A DNA stretch of 64,000 nucleotides, from positions 32,698 to 96,697 of the forward strand of contig RXON01001459.1 in NCBI GenBank assembly GCA_009667805.1, in the 5' to 3' direction. The notes beneath the pieces are model-generated. The model had not been told where the DNA came from and made no database searches. It saw only the letters and a list, made by a program, of their open reading frames with translations. Origin of the DNA: Leptobrachium leishanense. Its lineage: Eukaryota > Chordata > Amphibia > Anura > Megophryidae. Positions 1 through 10,565 of this stretch are shown in pieces (positions within the stretch are counted from its first letter, which is position 1; each line of letters begins with the position of its first letter). The position numbers and the translations under genes are program-made.

Positions 1-1044
1 GGTAGTAACCCTATGTAGACCTTTTGCTGCAACACAGAAGTGGAGTGTTATTTTTGTACTTGATAAAGGCTGCCGTGCTGGATAAAACCGTGTTCCTTTC
101 TCCTCTAATAAACCTGTGCCACATTATCCACTCTTGAGGGGTCTCTGGATTCATTTTCTTCTTCGTCTGTTGACTTTCCAGGCTGCTCACACCAAATGCA
201 GACCTGTGCATCGTTTAACAAAGCCAAACCATAGCTCTGCTTGACCACCTTGCAAAGTGTTGCAAAACCCTGCTTGTCTGACCCTCATTAGGTTGAAAGA
301 TGGATGGGTTTCCCACTTCTTATGTTGTGCCTCTATCCACATTTTGTCCTTTATTATACAGTTAAATTGTATGATCCTCATTCCCTTAATTTAACAAGGT
401 TTTTTTTTTTTTCTTCTTCTTAAAAAAATTGTTTCTACTCTATCAATAATTGCTCTTACTCTATTTTTATTTGTAAATTTTATTGACATGTTCATAAGAC
501 CAGACACATTGATTTCTTGAATAGCGAGAGATCGCGAGCGGCGCGGTGACATTTCTCAGTGAACGCTTTATTTTAAATTGGCAGCTTTTGACTTGTGACA
601 AAATGTATGTATGTACAGTGTGAGGAGCTTCCTAATTTATGTTTAAATAAAAAAAAAAGGCACATTAAATGCAGTGCTCTTGTTTCACAGTGTGCGTAAT
701 GTCACCTAGGTTGGACGTCTCTGTAATGGTAAATTAAATGCTATGTGTTACAGGTCATTGGTGGCAAAGGGATCAATAGGCATCAAATTAGATTGTAATG
801 ATGTATTAAATGTGTCTACAAAGGGCTTTTTAGTTTGCAGATGATGTGCTTTCACTGCTCGGCTACTGCTTTATCCGATCGTGCAGAAATTCTTCTGGTC
901 AGTGCTTGCCAGTGAATGTAATGGAATGATGTTTTATTTGGAACGGCCAAGTGCCGGACTCTGGTCCTCTTGTTTTTATCTGCCACCCACCTTGACATTT
1001 CAAAAAATACTGCCGTTTATATAATCATTTTAATAGGTTGCTTA
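1..1044. other. FAAP20 intron, no gene seen
   Basis: This stretch lies upstream of the first FAAP20 exon visible here and should be intron. I see no exon with splice sites, no recognisable transposon end and no RNA gene. It is AT-rich with short poly-A and poly-T runs. The first FAAP20 exon(s) must lie before the window, or are too short for me to recognise. Confidence 0.5.
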
Positions 1045-1132
1045 TAGGGCTGTGCAATATGGACAAAATAATCCTGCTGCGGTTATTTATTTTTTTGGAT
1101 TGAATATTGCGATTGCGATTTTATTTGCGATT

Positions 1133-1238
1133 AGCACATGGATATACTGCCCCAGCACATGGATATACTGCCCCAGCACATGGATATACTGCCCCAGCAC
1201 ATGGATATACTGCCCCAGCACATGGATACTGTCCCAGC
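1133..1238. repeat. 21-bp tandem repeat inside hAT MITE
   Basis: The unit AGCACATGGATATACTGCCCC is repeated four times almost perfectly, with a decayed fifth copy. Because 21 is a multiple of three, all frames through it stay open, which explains the short ORFs here. These are not genes. Confidence 0.9.
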
Positions 1239-1276
1239 TCACCTCTGTGCTGAGTGTTCGGCTCCCTGTGAGTTTC

Positions 1277-1381
1277 TGGCGGCATGGAGCTTGGGCGCTC
1301 GCCTGGGGGAACCACGTGACGAGCCGCGAGAACGCGGCTGTACACGTGGTTCCCCCTGCGAGCGCCCAAAGCTCCATGCCC
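1277..1381. repeat. Long imperfect palindrome inside hAT MITE
   Basis: The arm starting GGCATGGAGCTTGGGCGCTC is answered near 1360-1381 by its complement, and GGGAACCACGTG near 1307 pairs with CACGTGGTTCCC near 1341. A transcript would form a stable hairpin. The GC content is well above the AT-rich element ends. Confidence 0.75.
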
Positions 1382-1495
1382 CCAGAAGCTTACACTGAGC
1401 CGATAAAATGAAGATAAAATTGCAGCCTTATGCGATTTTAGAAATTGCATGTGCTTAAATCGCGATTTTGTTTTGCGATTAATTGCACAGCCCTA

Positions 1496-2930
1496 GTTGT
1501 TTATGTCCTCCACACATCAGAGACTGGCCTTACTCTATTGTGCTGTGTGCTTGCTCCATCCTTAAAGGGACACTCCAGCCACACTGACCATTTAATGTAA
1601 TGTAAATGGTGTGGGTTGATGTTTGAGGGCTTCCCTCGGCATTACGCTGCTCAGTCCATTTCCAACCAGCTGCTCGCTCACTCTGTACTACTTTTTACCC
1701 TCTAACCGTAGAGTATCCCTTTTTTTTTAAAGGCTCATTCTTTTGGGTTTCGCAATATATCCAAATCAATTCCACATGTTAGAAAACTAATGTTATTCAC
1801 TTACCTCCGAATTGCAACAGACAATGAATATCACCATTTGGTGCAATTTCGTGCCAGTTCCTCTATTCACTAAGCTGTGAACTAAACAGGCAAATTTCAT
1901 AGGATTCAAAGTACCGATACACTTTTTCATGTACTCTCCGGTACCGATACTTTTATTTAATGTCGTCACAACTTTTCAATAAATTTAGGATTTTTGCTGA
2001 AAGCCTGTCCAGTATATGTTAATATTGAAATGTATGGACAGACACACCATTTACTCACTGCACGACATATAACTCAGGTAGCCCGCGTTCCACACCATAC
2101 AAACGAAGTGCCTTGCACTGGTGCTGCCCACAACCGTAGAGGATATTAACACCAAAATTAATGAGCGCACTCAGGAGTCTCTGTCTATGGATTAAATATT
2201 TCAAGATCTTCTATCCTCAGACTTCACTGCTAGTGGAATGCATAAAGAACATTCCACGGTGGCGGACTGTCACGTAGTCCTCCTCTATGGAAAGGATTAA
2301 TTCTTTTATGTGTAAATGTTCAGTTTTATTTCCGTTTTTTTACCAGGCTGGTGTCATTCTGGTACAAATATACCCTGGTTGTTTTATTATGGTATTTTGT
2401 CAGATCGCCACCTTGTGGTTATGGATATAATTGCCATGGTAAAAGTCGCAGTTTTACGAATGTAGTGGAAATTTGGCTCGGTTGGGAAAGAGTTTTTGTT
2501 TTTTTTCCTTTTAATCGCGTTACCTTTTAAGTTATTTTTTTTTTTCTTGTTAACCCAAACATTTTGCTGCGTTTGTGTACGCAATCTTCACTATTCTATC
2601 ATGTCAGCTTCAGTTTACAGGAGTGGTAATTTTTGCACCTTACACGCTTCAGGAAAATGGTGCAAGCGCAGTGTGAACGTGCATAGATAAATTGCCATGA
2701 CTGCCCCACATTTTCAGCGGAAAAATGTTAAGGATGCTGAATTTCCACTGTTTTTTAAAACTGACTTTTACAGCTGCAATTTTAGCCACGGCCACCAGGT
2801 GGCGACCTCACGATAGGCCACACTTTGTTACAATCATTCGCAAATACTTCTGTTACCTGTAGATGTTTAACTTCACTCAATACATTATGCTTTTTCCAGT
2901 TGTAACATCCTGAATGTGTCCTCTTTGCAG
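1496..2930. other. FAAP20 intron with repeat fragments
   Basis: Intron before the first visible FAAP20 exon. A motif starting AAAGGGACACTCCAG near 1565 recurs in variant form near 38583 and 58269. The part near 1790-1885 resembles a piece of the element at 32816-33460. The repeated ACCGATAC words near 1914-1955 resemble the end of a hAT family also met at 58629. No exon was recognised. Confidence 0.4.
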
Positions 2931-3511
2931 AACATCCAGAAATCGCGTGAAGAGACGCATGAACATGAAGTCGTTAGAATTGGACAAGAAGAATTTCATT
3001 GGATTCCCTTCCCCAATTATCCCACGGATATCTCTATCCAGAATGGTGACGGCAACATCCCGGACGATCACACATTCCCTAACCAGGACAAAGAGTCATC
3101 TCTAGAGGATATCCGAGTCGTATGTGAAAAAGACCTTAAAATCCAACAGCCTGTCGACCAAGTGAAAAGCAGACTTTGCCTGGATGCAACAAAACAATCT
3201 ATACCTGCAACAAAGAAAAGGCCCTCAAAGAAAGCCAAAAAGCCGGTCACTGCAGGCAGCCAGACTCAAACAAAACTGTTTCCCACCAAAAGGGCAGAAG
3301 TTAACAAAACGCAAGATGCGTCTCCTGATCAGCGTGCAAAAAGAGAACCGCAAGCTCAGGAACCAGAAATCATTGACCTCGTAACGGAGGATACGGCAGA
3401 GGAAGTGGAACCGTGTCATTCCAGAGCACCGGCGTTAAACCCTCACAGCTCTGCTGGTGTGGTGGACTTGCTGGATAATTGTCCGATATGCCTGAAGGAG
3501 TTCCCTAAAGG
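2931..3511 (+). CDS. FAAP20: FAAP20 penultimate coding exon
   Basis: FAAP20 is the 20-kDa subunit of the nuclear Fanconi anaemia core complex. It stabilises FANCA and brings the complex to DNA interstrand crosslinks through a ubiquitin-binding UBZ4 zinc finger. The exon starts after an acceptor (CTCTTTGCAG) and ends at a GTGAGG donor, giving 193 codons plus two bases. Near the start, residues EEFHWIPFP match the conserved Trp/Phe-Pro segment of the human FANCA-binding region. A long charged, probably disordered Lys/Glu-rich linker follows. The exon ends in the first half of the finger, with the Cys-Pro-Ile-Cys zinc pair at 3480-3491. The linker contains IIDLV followed by acidic residues, which looks like a SUMO-interacting motif. 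The visible product (217 residues with the next exon) already exceeds the 180-residue human protein. The N-terminal exon or exons are not seen. An in-frame ATG at 2916 is intronic and is not the start. Confidence 0.9.
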
Positions 3512-3588
3512 GTGAGGTTACATTTTCATACACAGGTATTCAGGGTTCAACCACTAACTGGCCACTCCAGGCAATTCATTACAACTTA

Positions 3589-4038
3589 GGCTAGGGTCAG
3601 ATGAGCGCATTTTGTACGGAATGTGCGTCCGTGCAGTACGGATGTACTTACTGACTGACAGCAAGGTAGTGGCCACACAGTCTGTTTTTTTTCACTGACG
3701 TATTTTATGACTGATGTAGCAGGGAAAATAAATTACAATGAAAAAACATTCTGTCCGTCAAAAATGCTGGACGTATAAATGCAGTCCATCTGACCTCGTT
3801 TCATCACTCACACACAAAGCTACACGGACGTTGCAGACGTGGCGCACTCCGCACCTCCGTTCTAGCAGTATTCTGTTCTTGTCTAACCTGCGTCCGTTTG
3901 CCATGTCCGCCATGCATCTGCACTTCTGTGCGGACGTACTTCGTGTGTGGGGCTCCATTGGTCAGAATGCTATCCTGCCGCGGACGTACAAATGTGCAGC
4001 AACACGGACGTGATAACTGCGCTCGTCTGACCCCAGCC
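3589..4038. mobile_element. Harbinger-like MITE, copy 1 (450 bp)
   Basis: The inverted ends start GGCTAGGGTCAGATGAGCG on the left and GGCTGGGGTCAGACGAGCG on the right strand. They are flanked by a direct TTA at 3586-3588 and 4039-4041. A 3-bp TWA duplication with GG-starting ends is the known signature of PIF/Harbinger elements. There is no coding capacity. The interior is rich in ACGGACGT-like words. Confidence 0.8.
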
Positions 4039-4919
4039 TTACTGGAATGGTTTAGTGCAGAGAACTTGTGCTTGCAACCGTACAAGAACGGTTCCCATTT
4101 CTAGAACTCGGCTCTATCCTGCTGTGATTAGCTTCTATAATCCTCACATCCCAGCATCCAGTATGTGTCCTGCACAAGCCCGGCATTAATGCCGTTCTGT
4201 GCAGTGACCGCTGAGCAGAGAAACTGAAGTCTTCAGTGATTCTCTAGGACAGTGACGGTGATAGTGAACCATGTCAACCCAGATGTTTCTAAGCTACATG
4301 TTCCTTGATGCTCTGACAGCCAAAAATGTGGGATCATGGGACATGTAGTTGCGAAACGTCTGGGGGTAGCAAGGTTCACCATCGCTGCTCTAGGAGAAAC
4401 ATCTGATCAGACTGAGCACATTACTTCCTGGCTCATCACCCAGATAGAACTGCAGAGAGAAATACGGGGCATTTCGGCAGAAGTGAAATGGTCCCATAGA
4501 AGTAATGTTTCATCTATTCACAGAACGTCGAACTGCACCAATAGGACAGGGAGATGACCGGATTTTCAGTGATTCAGTTCTACAGGTTTAAACGGGAAAA
4601 TCCCATAGATTTCAATGTAAAAAAAACAATTTTCAGCAAACAAACTTTTGTATTTTGTTTCCCAATTTTTAAAAGGCTGTCCTTTTTTTTAAAGGACATG
4701 TTCTCTTTAGAGACCTTTTGCATTTTTTATTTGTTTAAACTTCTTTTTTTTTTTTTTAATTTTGGATTTCGCCAAGGCTAGTTTGTGGCACTTCAAATGT
4801 GAACAGCACTAAACACACCTGTATATAAAATGCAGTGACTACTTTTCAAATGGGCATAATTTAAGTTTACGCTCGTTTTCTATACAACTCCATGTGCAAC
4901 AACACACAATTAGGATTTA

Positions 4920-5811
4920 CAGGGTTATCCAAAGAGATTCGAAAAGTCACCGCACGTTCGGTGACTTTTCGTTCTCTTCAATTCGGTTCCTTTTGCCGAT
5001 TGCATTTCGGTGACCCTGCGGTGTATTCAGCAAGCACCACAGGGTCCCCGAATTGCAGGGAAAAGCTGCCGAAAACCTGACGAAAACTAACCGAATGCAC
5101 TATGAAAACAAGCAAAAACATCTGGATTAACCTTCCAACAGGAGCCGAAAAGGAGCCGAATCACACAGAGCCGAAGCAGCTGTGACGTAGAGGAGGCAGT
5201 GAATAAATTAGAAAAACCATTTGTATGAATCTGGGAAAAAGAAACGCTGTTTGCAAAGAAACTACTAAGCGAAAATGTCTGAAATTTTCACAGGAGGTCC
5301 AGGGAATGATAATAAAGAGGGCTGTTACAAAAAAAATAAGCAAACTGAAAAAAAAAAAAAAAAAAAATCGGACTTTTAATTTTTTTTAAAAAAATTCAGA
5401 AAAATGCTTAAAGTATCCTAAAAAATCTATAAATAAAGAGACTTTTTGCTGCAGAATTTTATAATGAACGGTTTATTAGATATTGAATTAAAACGGGAAT
5501 ATTTTTAACATTGAAGCCTATGGGATTCTCCTGAATAAACTTGCCGAATTAAACCACCGAATGGCAGGGCATTAGGGGAACCTTTCACTGCTGGTTTGTG
5601 TTCTCTGAATAGCCGAAGCAGTGCTTTTTGATGGGGATTTCACTGCCCTCGAACAGGGACCGAACAGGCACCGTATGTGCAGGCAATTCGACAGGATTTG
5701 GCGAATTGCCTGCTCTCTGGATAGCCGAATGGCCAGGAAAGGTAACCGAACCCTGATTTTCAGCGTTCGGTTACCTTTCTCAAGCAATTCGAATCTCTTT
5801 GGATAACCCTG
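4920..5811. mobile_element. 892-bp inverted-repeat element, family S copy 1
   Basis: The ends are CAGGGTTATCCAAAGAGATT at 4920 and its complement ending GGATAACCCTG at 5811. Just inside lie perfect short palindromes: AAAAGTCACC/GGTGACTTTT near 4943-4968, and a similar one near 5739-5778. No transposase is seen and no convincing target duplication could be fixed. The part near 5560-5780 is an inverted relative of 7930-8180 in copy 2. Confidence 0.75.
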
Positions 5812-6283
5812 TGTGTTTGCTCGAATGGCCATTGAAGCGTAAACTCACTCGTCCCTTCAAGGCACCTCCTTTTATAGAGGGCACCAAAAGCCGCTCCTGA
5901 GCAGCTGCACCCTCCTCTTGCTGCTTTACTGCTAAGATGCATAAAAATAGTGGGTTTTATTCATACATGCACCAAGTACTTCCCGCGTGAGCTTACGCTT
6001 CAATGGACATTCGAGCAAACTAAAACCTCGTGTTTTGTTGCACATGGAATTGTATCGAAACGAGCGCAGATGACCTCTTTTTTTCCTTATGTTTTATACA
6101 TGAACTGGGTTGTTACTCCTCGTTGTTGCAGCCGCTCGGAGTATGGACGCGACATTTTTTTTAAGTACAACTCCACATTAGGTGCAAACTTAAAGGCCTG
6201 GTGTAACTGTGCCTGTGCGATTAACGAGAAACTTTTTGATCCTGCAGTGACTGTTGTTCTAGGTACCTTCTCAGCACAGCTTA

Positions 6284-6598
6284 GGCCAGGGTCAGACGAG
6301 CTGTACTGACGTGCCGTCCGACGCAGCGTTGCGAAGCTTCGATGGGGCCGGCCACACGCTGTAGCGCATGAATTGTACGCTCTACAACAGGCGTGCTGCA
6401 GACGTTCTGAAATTCTCCCTGTCAAAGCTTTACGACGTGTTCGACAAGGCTGCAATCTTCCATAGGAGGATTGAGCATTGCAGCGCTGAACGCACCAACT
6501 GTGTTCAGCGAGGTGCCCAGATGGGCACCAGAGTCGAAGGAACGTCCACTCTCATGGACGTTCCTTCCGCTCTGCAAAACGCTAGTCTGACTCCGGCC
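6284..6598. mobile_element. Harbinger-like MITE, copy 2 (315 bp)
   Basis: The ends are GGCCAGGGTCAGACGAG and the inverted right end GGCCGGAGTCAGACTAGCG, with TTA duplicated at 6281-6283 and 6599-6601. The interior has the GCAGCGCTGA word and a GGAACGTCC...GGACGTTCC palindrome near 6540-6565. The same blocks recur at 27412-27700, 31581-31901, 54689-55012 and partly at 55568-55745, defining one subfamily. Confidence 0.8.
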
Positions 6599-6813
6599 TT
6601 ACCTGTACAGGAGACTTTTCATTAAGGAAATCTAAACCGCATGGGCCCGTTGGACTGAACTCCAAATTCTATGCGAAACTGGATTTCCATTCAGGTGCTC
6701 GTTTTTAGTGACTTGGAATAATCTGCTGTAAATCTTAAAATTCTAATTGATCAGACTATACCCTGGTATGGTTCTAACAACTTACTAAACTTTTTTTTTT
6801 TCCCCTCCCACAG

Positions 6814-6886
6814 AATATCACAGCTTGAAATTGACAGTCACCTTGCTCAATGCTTGTCTGAATCAACAGTCGATGTGATGTGGTAG
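6814..6886 (+). CDS. FAAP20: FAAP20 terminal coding exon
   Basis: After a strong pyrimidine tract and CAG acceptor this exon adds one base plus 23 codons and a TAG stop at 6884-6886. It supplies the second half of the UBZ4 finger: the zinc ligands His (6839-6841) and Cys (6851-6853) within SHLAQC. The protein ends STVDVMW, close to the STEDVTW end of human FAAP20, where the terminal tryptophan contacts ubiquitin. The Cys-x2-Cys...His-x3-Cys spacing is intact, so the finger should fold. This short exon is what identifies the gene beyond doubt. Confidence 0.95.
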
Positions 6887-7039
6887 CAGAATGGGTAAAA
6901 AACGGAATACTGGTTATAGATGTAAACGTGAACCTGTGTTTGCGAGAAATACAATTCTTAAAAGTAAAGCACCTGCAAAGTTATGATTTTTTTATAGTGT
7001 TACGTCATGGTAGGCATGGCGGCATCCTCAATTTCTGCA

Positions 7040-7045
7040 AATAAA
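7040..7045 (+). terminator. Candidate FAAP20 poly(A) signal
   Basis: AATAAA lies 154 bases after the FAAP20 stop codon and is followed by a GT-rich stretch (AAGTGTTACGGGTTCTGGGT), as expected downstream of a cleavage site. It is the first canonical signal after the stop. Confidence 0.65.
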
Positions 7046-7389
7046 GTGTTACGGGTTCTGGGTATCAGGAGAGCCGACAGGTAACGCCTTTGCAGATACT
7101 TATCAGTGAGAATGTTCTGTAAGCTCCAGTATGTGAAAGCGGGTGCTAGGCTATGTGCTAGGCTGAAGAATCACAGATCAAGATGATGGAAGCAGAATTA
7201 ACAGACCCACATCTTCATGTTTCCGTACAATGGAAAGTATTTTTTTCGCTCCTGTTCTTCAGAAGGATTAACCAACATTTCAGTGTGACCCAGTAGATTA
7301 AAGGGACACCAAGCACAATATCTACATCAGCTTACTGAAGCCTGTCTCTACAGCACAAATTTGAGAATTGCACTTCCCATCTCCAGCTG

Positions 7390-7565
7390 AGACTTGGGTC
7401 AGACGAGCGCAGTGTTCACGTTCGTGGTAGCATACAATTATGATCAATCGAGACCCACACATGAAGTACGGACGCGGCAAACTGATGCAAGTTAGGAAAG
7501 AATGTAAAGCCGCTAGAATGGACGTGCGGAGTATGCCACGTCTGCATAGCTTTGTGTGTGACCAT
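7390..7565. mobile_element. Truncated Harbinger-like MITE, copy 3
   Basis: The left end TGGGTCAGACGAGCGCAGTG and the interior (ACGGACGC, GGACGTGCGGAG, TTGTGTGTGACC) match the 3589-4038 element. No right inverted end follows, so the copy is broken. Confidence 0.55.
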
Positions 7566-7911
7566 TTACTTTTCCTATTTTTGGAAGGCTTTCAAATTGC
7601 CTTCTGATTGTGCATATTTAAGCTCCCCCCCCCTCCCCATTATGTGACGCACATTAATTATGGCACAATGTGTCCAGAGGACGTGTGTAAAACATGACAG
7701 CTTGACTAAACGTATGCTTTATTTTGTGCTCATCGGCTGTTTCTGAAACACGATTGGACATTATCAAACTACAGGAAGCCGCTTTATGGGTTCACCATTG
7801 GATGTATCTCATCGTTTCCAGAAACAAATCAGGTTAAACTACAACCCACTCTGTCTGCAAATAACTGGTAGGTTTAATTCACTCTTTAACCCCTTCACTA
7901 CCAAGACTATT

Positions 7912-8674
7912 AGGGTTATTCAAAGAGCTCCGAAAGGTAACCGAACGCTGAAATTCAGCGTTCGGTTACCTTTCCTGGCCATTTGGCTATCCAGACAGCA
8001 GGCAGTTCGCCAAATGTTGGCGAATTGCCTGCATGTTTGGTGCCTGTTCGAGGGCAGTGAATTCCCCATAGAGAAGCAATGCTTTGTCTATTCAGAGAAC
8101 ACAAAACAGCTTAGAAAGGTTCCTGAAATGCCCTGCCATTCGGTGGTTTCATTCGACAAGATTATTCAGGCGAATCCCATGGGAATATTTTTAACATTGA
8201 AGCCTGTTTTAATTCAATATCTAATTACTGCAGAATAAAATGAACAGTTTAAGTTTTTGAGTCTTTTAGGCATGTCAGGATTTTTTTAACAATTTATTTT
8301 CACTTTTTTCTGTAACAGCCCTTTTTATTTTCATTCATTGGATCTTATATGTAAATTTCAGACATTTTCATTCTGTAGTTTCTGTGCAAACAGCGTTTCA
8401 CTTTTCAAACATTAAAGCGTACTTTTTTTTTTTTTCTTCTAAACTCCATTCGTCTGCGGTGTCTGCTTTTTCCGGCGGCTGCTCGGTTTCTAAGGCATGT
8501 TCGGTGTTAATCCAGAGGTTTTTGCGGGTTGCGGTGGGTTTGCGGCAGCTTTTTCCTGCACTACTATGGCCCTGTGGTGCTCGCCGAAATGGGATGGCCA
8601 AATCGCACCGAATTGAAGAGAATGAAAAGTCACTGAACGTGCGGTGACTTTTCGATTCTCTTTGAATAACTCTG
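7912..8674. mobile_element. Inverted-repeat element, family S copy 2
   Basis: The ends AGGGTTATTCAAAGAGCTCC and the inverted right end (TTTGAATAACTCTGC) match the 4920-5811 element. Copies 1 and 2 share internal segments in opposite order, including the palindrome GGTAACCGAACGCTGAAATT near 7937-7956 and its complement just after. The 150-codon open frame across the left half has no family match I recognise and is probably chance. Confidence 0.65.
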
Positions 8675-8749
8675 CATGGTACCTCCTGGTGCCCTGTTAA
8701 CGAGTAGATATGGTGTTCCTCAGGAGCAATGCAAAGGAATTTTACCCCA

Positions 8750-8912
8750 GGACTCGGAGGCGAGTATTTTGCCATCTCTTTCTTAACTCTTTGCTGCTGT
8801 GAAAAAAGTAAACAGTATAAAAAACAAACTTCCCCCACAACAGGGGATGAGCACGCCCCACACCCCTCTCCCAGCCAATCAATATAGTCCCGCCCAGGTA
8901 GAGACTCCTAAG
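8750..8912 (+). repeat. DIRS left inverted terminal repeat
   Basis: It begins GGACTCGGAGGCGAGTATT and runs to the CCCAGGTAGAGACTCCT block. The same sequence appears inverted at 14061-14200. Compared with the right copy it contains an extra segment (about 8835-8855) and several small changes. Confidence 0.85.
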
Positions 8913-9321
8913 TATCATTTCCTTTTGCTCTGTAAAATTTCTGTATTTTTATTCTCATATTGTGTGTGTTTTTTTAGGTAATTTTGATTTCCTTTGCAGC
9001 GCCTGTATTGCTTTAATCTGCGCTGCTTGTTGGGGCGCCGCTACCCTCCGGTTCTAGCCGCGGGGGTCGGTGTCCCCACCAGACCTGACTTGGTGACCAC
9101 GGTATCCAGTCAGATCTGGCGTTTTTGCTCCTACTTGCCCCACTCGGATCTCTTCTCATCTGCGCTGGGCATAACTTTACCGCTGCGTGTTTTAGCACTC
9201 GGAGCGCGGCGTTCTTCCCGCGTGCGCCAACCTGGTATTCACCTCACGCGCCGGGGCACGCCCACTTCCTGCGCACGCGGCCCCATTTCGCCTCACAAAC
9301 CGCAATACGAGCTACAAGTAA

Positions 9322-10393
9322 GATGTCCGATTCCCACAGCCGCCCCTCTCGTTCCCCCACCCGGGGCTCCGGGTCAGAGGGCCCCTCTAAAAACCGGGCA
9401 TCCATATCGGAAGGGACTTCCCTCCCCGCAAACACAAAAAAATCAGGGAGCTCCGCGAAATTCGCGGTGCTTGAAGCCTCCCTCAGATCCTCCAAAACGG
9501 AGTCGGTCTCGACAGCTGACCTCCCATTATTCGTTCCGACGATCGATTGGATGAGGCGGTCATTTCCCTTCAAATGCCCCCAAAACCGGTAACTTCATGC
9601 TCTGCAACATTACAAAAAAATATAACCCAGACACATGAACCTCAAGATCTACCACAGGACGGCTACCCTCACAGGGTTTTAGACCCGTTGGCCTCAGGGC
9701 CTAGGGACTCTTACTTGCCACATCCCCCAGGTGCTTATGGAGGGGCTGGCATCCCCGCAGCACTACCATTACTGATTCGCGAGCCAGACTCTCGCAAAAC
9801 AGCCCCTGACCGCGGGGCAACCAATGCGGCCGAGATAAAGAGACCTAAGGTGGCCGCCTGGAGTCTCGTCCCAAGAGGGACAAATGTAGGGGAAGGCGAT
9901 CCTGAAGGGTGATGACGGAGATGACTCCATTACTTTATACGCCCCGGTCCATGATGAAGACCTTATGGTGGAGCCACCCCCTATGCAGGTCAGGGATACT
10001 ATCTACGACCCAGCGGGAAACCCCATGTTTAATCCCCGTGAGATTTCCCACCCAAGCTCCACTGCTTGGTCCCCTCAACCCCATGTCAAATGCTGGGTCG
10101 ACAGTGTTATGCGCTGCCCTCTTGATAAGGGTACTAGATTTAACCTGCGGACTGAATGTTCTAGGCCCACCACAGCTGGCAAGACGTGCATCACACCTGA
10201 GGTGGATGAGGCCTTCCAGCAGTTTGTCGCCAACAAAGGTTGGTCAGCCAAAAAGGGCATAGACTTTGCCATGAAAACATGCCAAGATAAATTACTTTAC
10301 ACTACTGGCTCCCTGGTTAAAGCCCTAGATATCGTCACCCATGCTAAACTGTCGGATACCCCCTTGGAGCCACTCGAGTTCCGAGGGGTCTAA
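9322..10393 (+). pseudogene. DIRS gag-like ORF, frameshifted
   Basis: An ATG at 9322 starts a Ser/Pro/Arg-rich segment (MSDSHSRPSRSP...) of the kind that opens DIRS gag proteins. The frame is lost after about 9592. A later frame up to the stop at 10393 carries a more conserved block with FNLRTECSRP, AFQQFVANKGWSAKKGIDFA and a C-terminal LEFRGV. The pieces lie in different frames, so no full product can be made. Assignment rests on position in a DIRS element and composition, since gag evolves fast. Confidence 0.65.
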
Positions 10394-10565
10394 CGATCTC
10401 TGTGCCTACTAGGGAACACCAATGCTGCGATAGCAGCAGAGCGCAGAAAAACGATTCAACTCAAAATGGATACCAATCTGACCCACATGGCCGCCACTGA
10501 CCTGGGAGTCAAGGCGGACAGCCAGCTCTTTGGTGATCCGTTTCCAAAGAAACTAAAACACATAC

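Larger units (their letters stand above)
1045..1495. mobile_element. hAT-type MITE with internal minisatellite
   Basis: A 451-bp non-autonomous DNA transposon. The ends are inverted copies of TAGGGCTGTGCAAT (one mismatch), a typical hAT terminus. The flanks are a near-perfect 8-bp target duplication: GTTGCTTA at 1037-1044 and GTTGTTTA at 1496-1503. The interior holds about four and a half copies of a 21-bp unit (1133-1238) and a large palindrome (about 1277-1381). It encodes no transposase. Confidence 0.85.
3512..6813 (+). other. FAAP20: FAAP20 last intron
   Basis: The intron has a GTGAGG donor at 3512 and, at its 3' end, a poly-T/C tract followed by CAG at 6811-6813. It is phase 2: GG from the first exon joins A of the next to make glycine. 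It contains three inverted-repeat DNA elements (3589-4038, 4920-5811 and 6284-6598), so roughly half of it is recent mobile DNA. Confidence 0.9.

Noticed and set aside
1052..1411. 119-codon frame with repeated YCPSTWI
   Set aside because: Product of the 21-bp minisatellite inside a hAT MITE; opposite-strand frames are open too.
2916..2930. ATG at 2916 as FAAP20 start codon
   Set aside because: It lies in the intron just before a strong CTCTTTGCAG acceptor; homology to human begins after 2931 and N-terminal residues should come from upstream exons.
5950..6309. 119-codon plus-strand frame
   Set aside because: Lies in a FAAP20 intron and ends in a MITE; no homology recognised and no splice context.
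7786..8238. 150-codon plus-strand frame
   Set aside because: Crosses the end of a family S element and includes its palindromes; no recognised domain.
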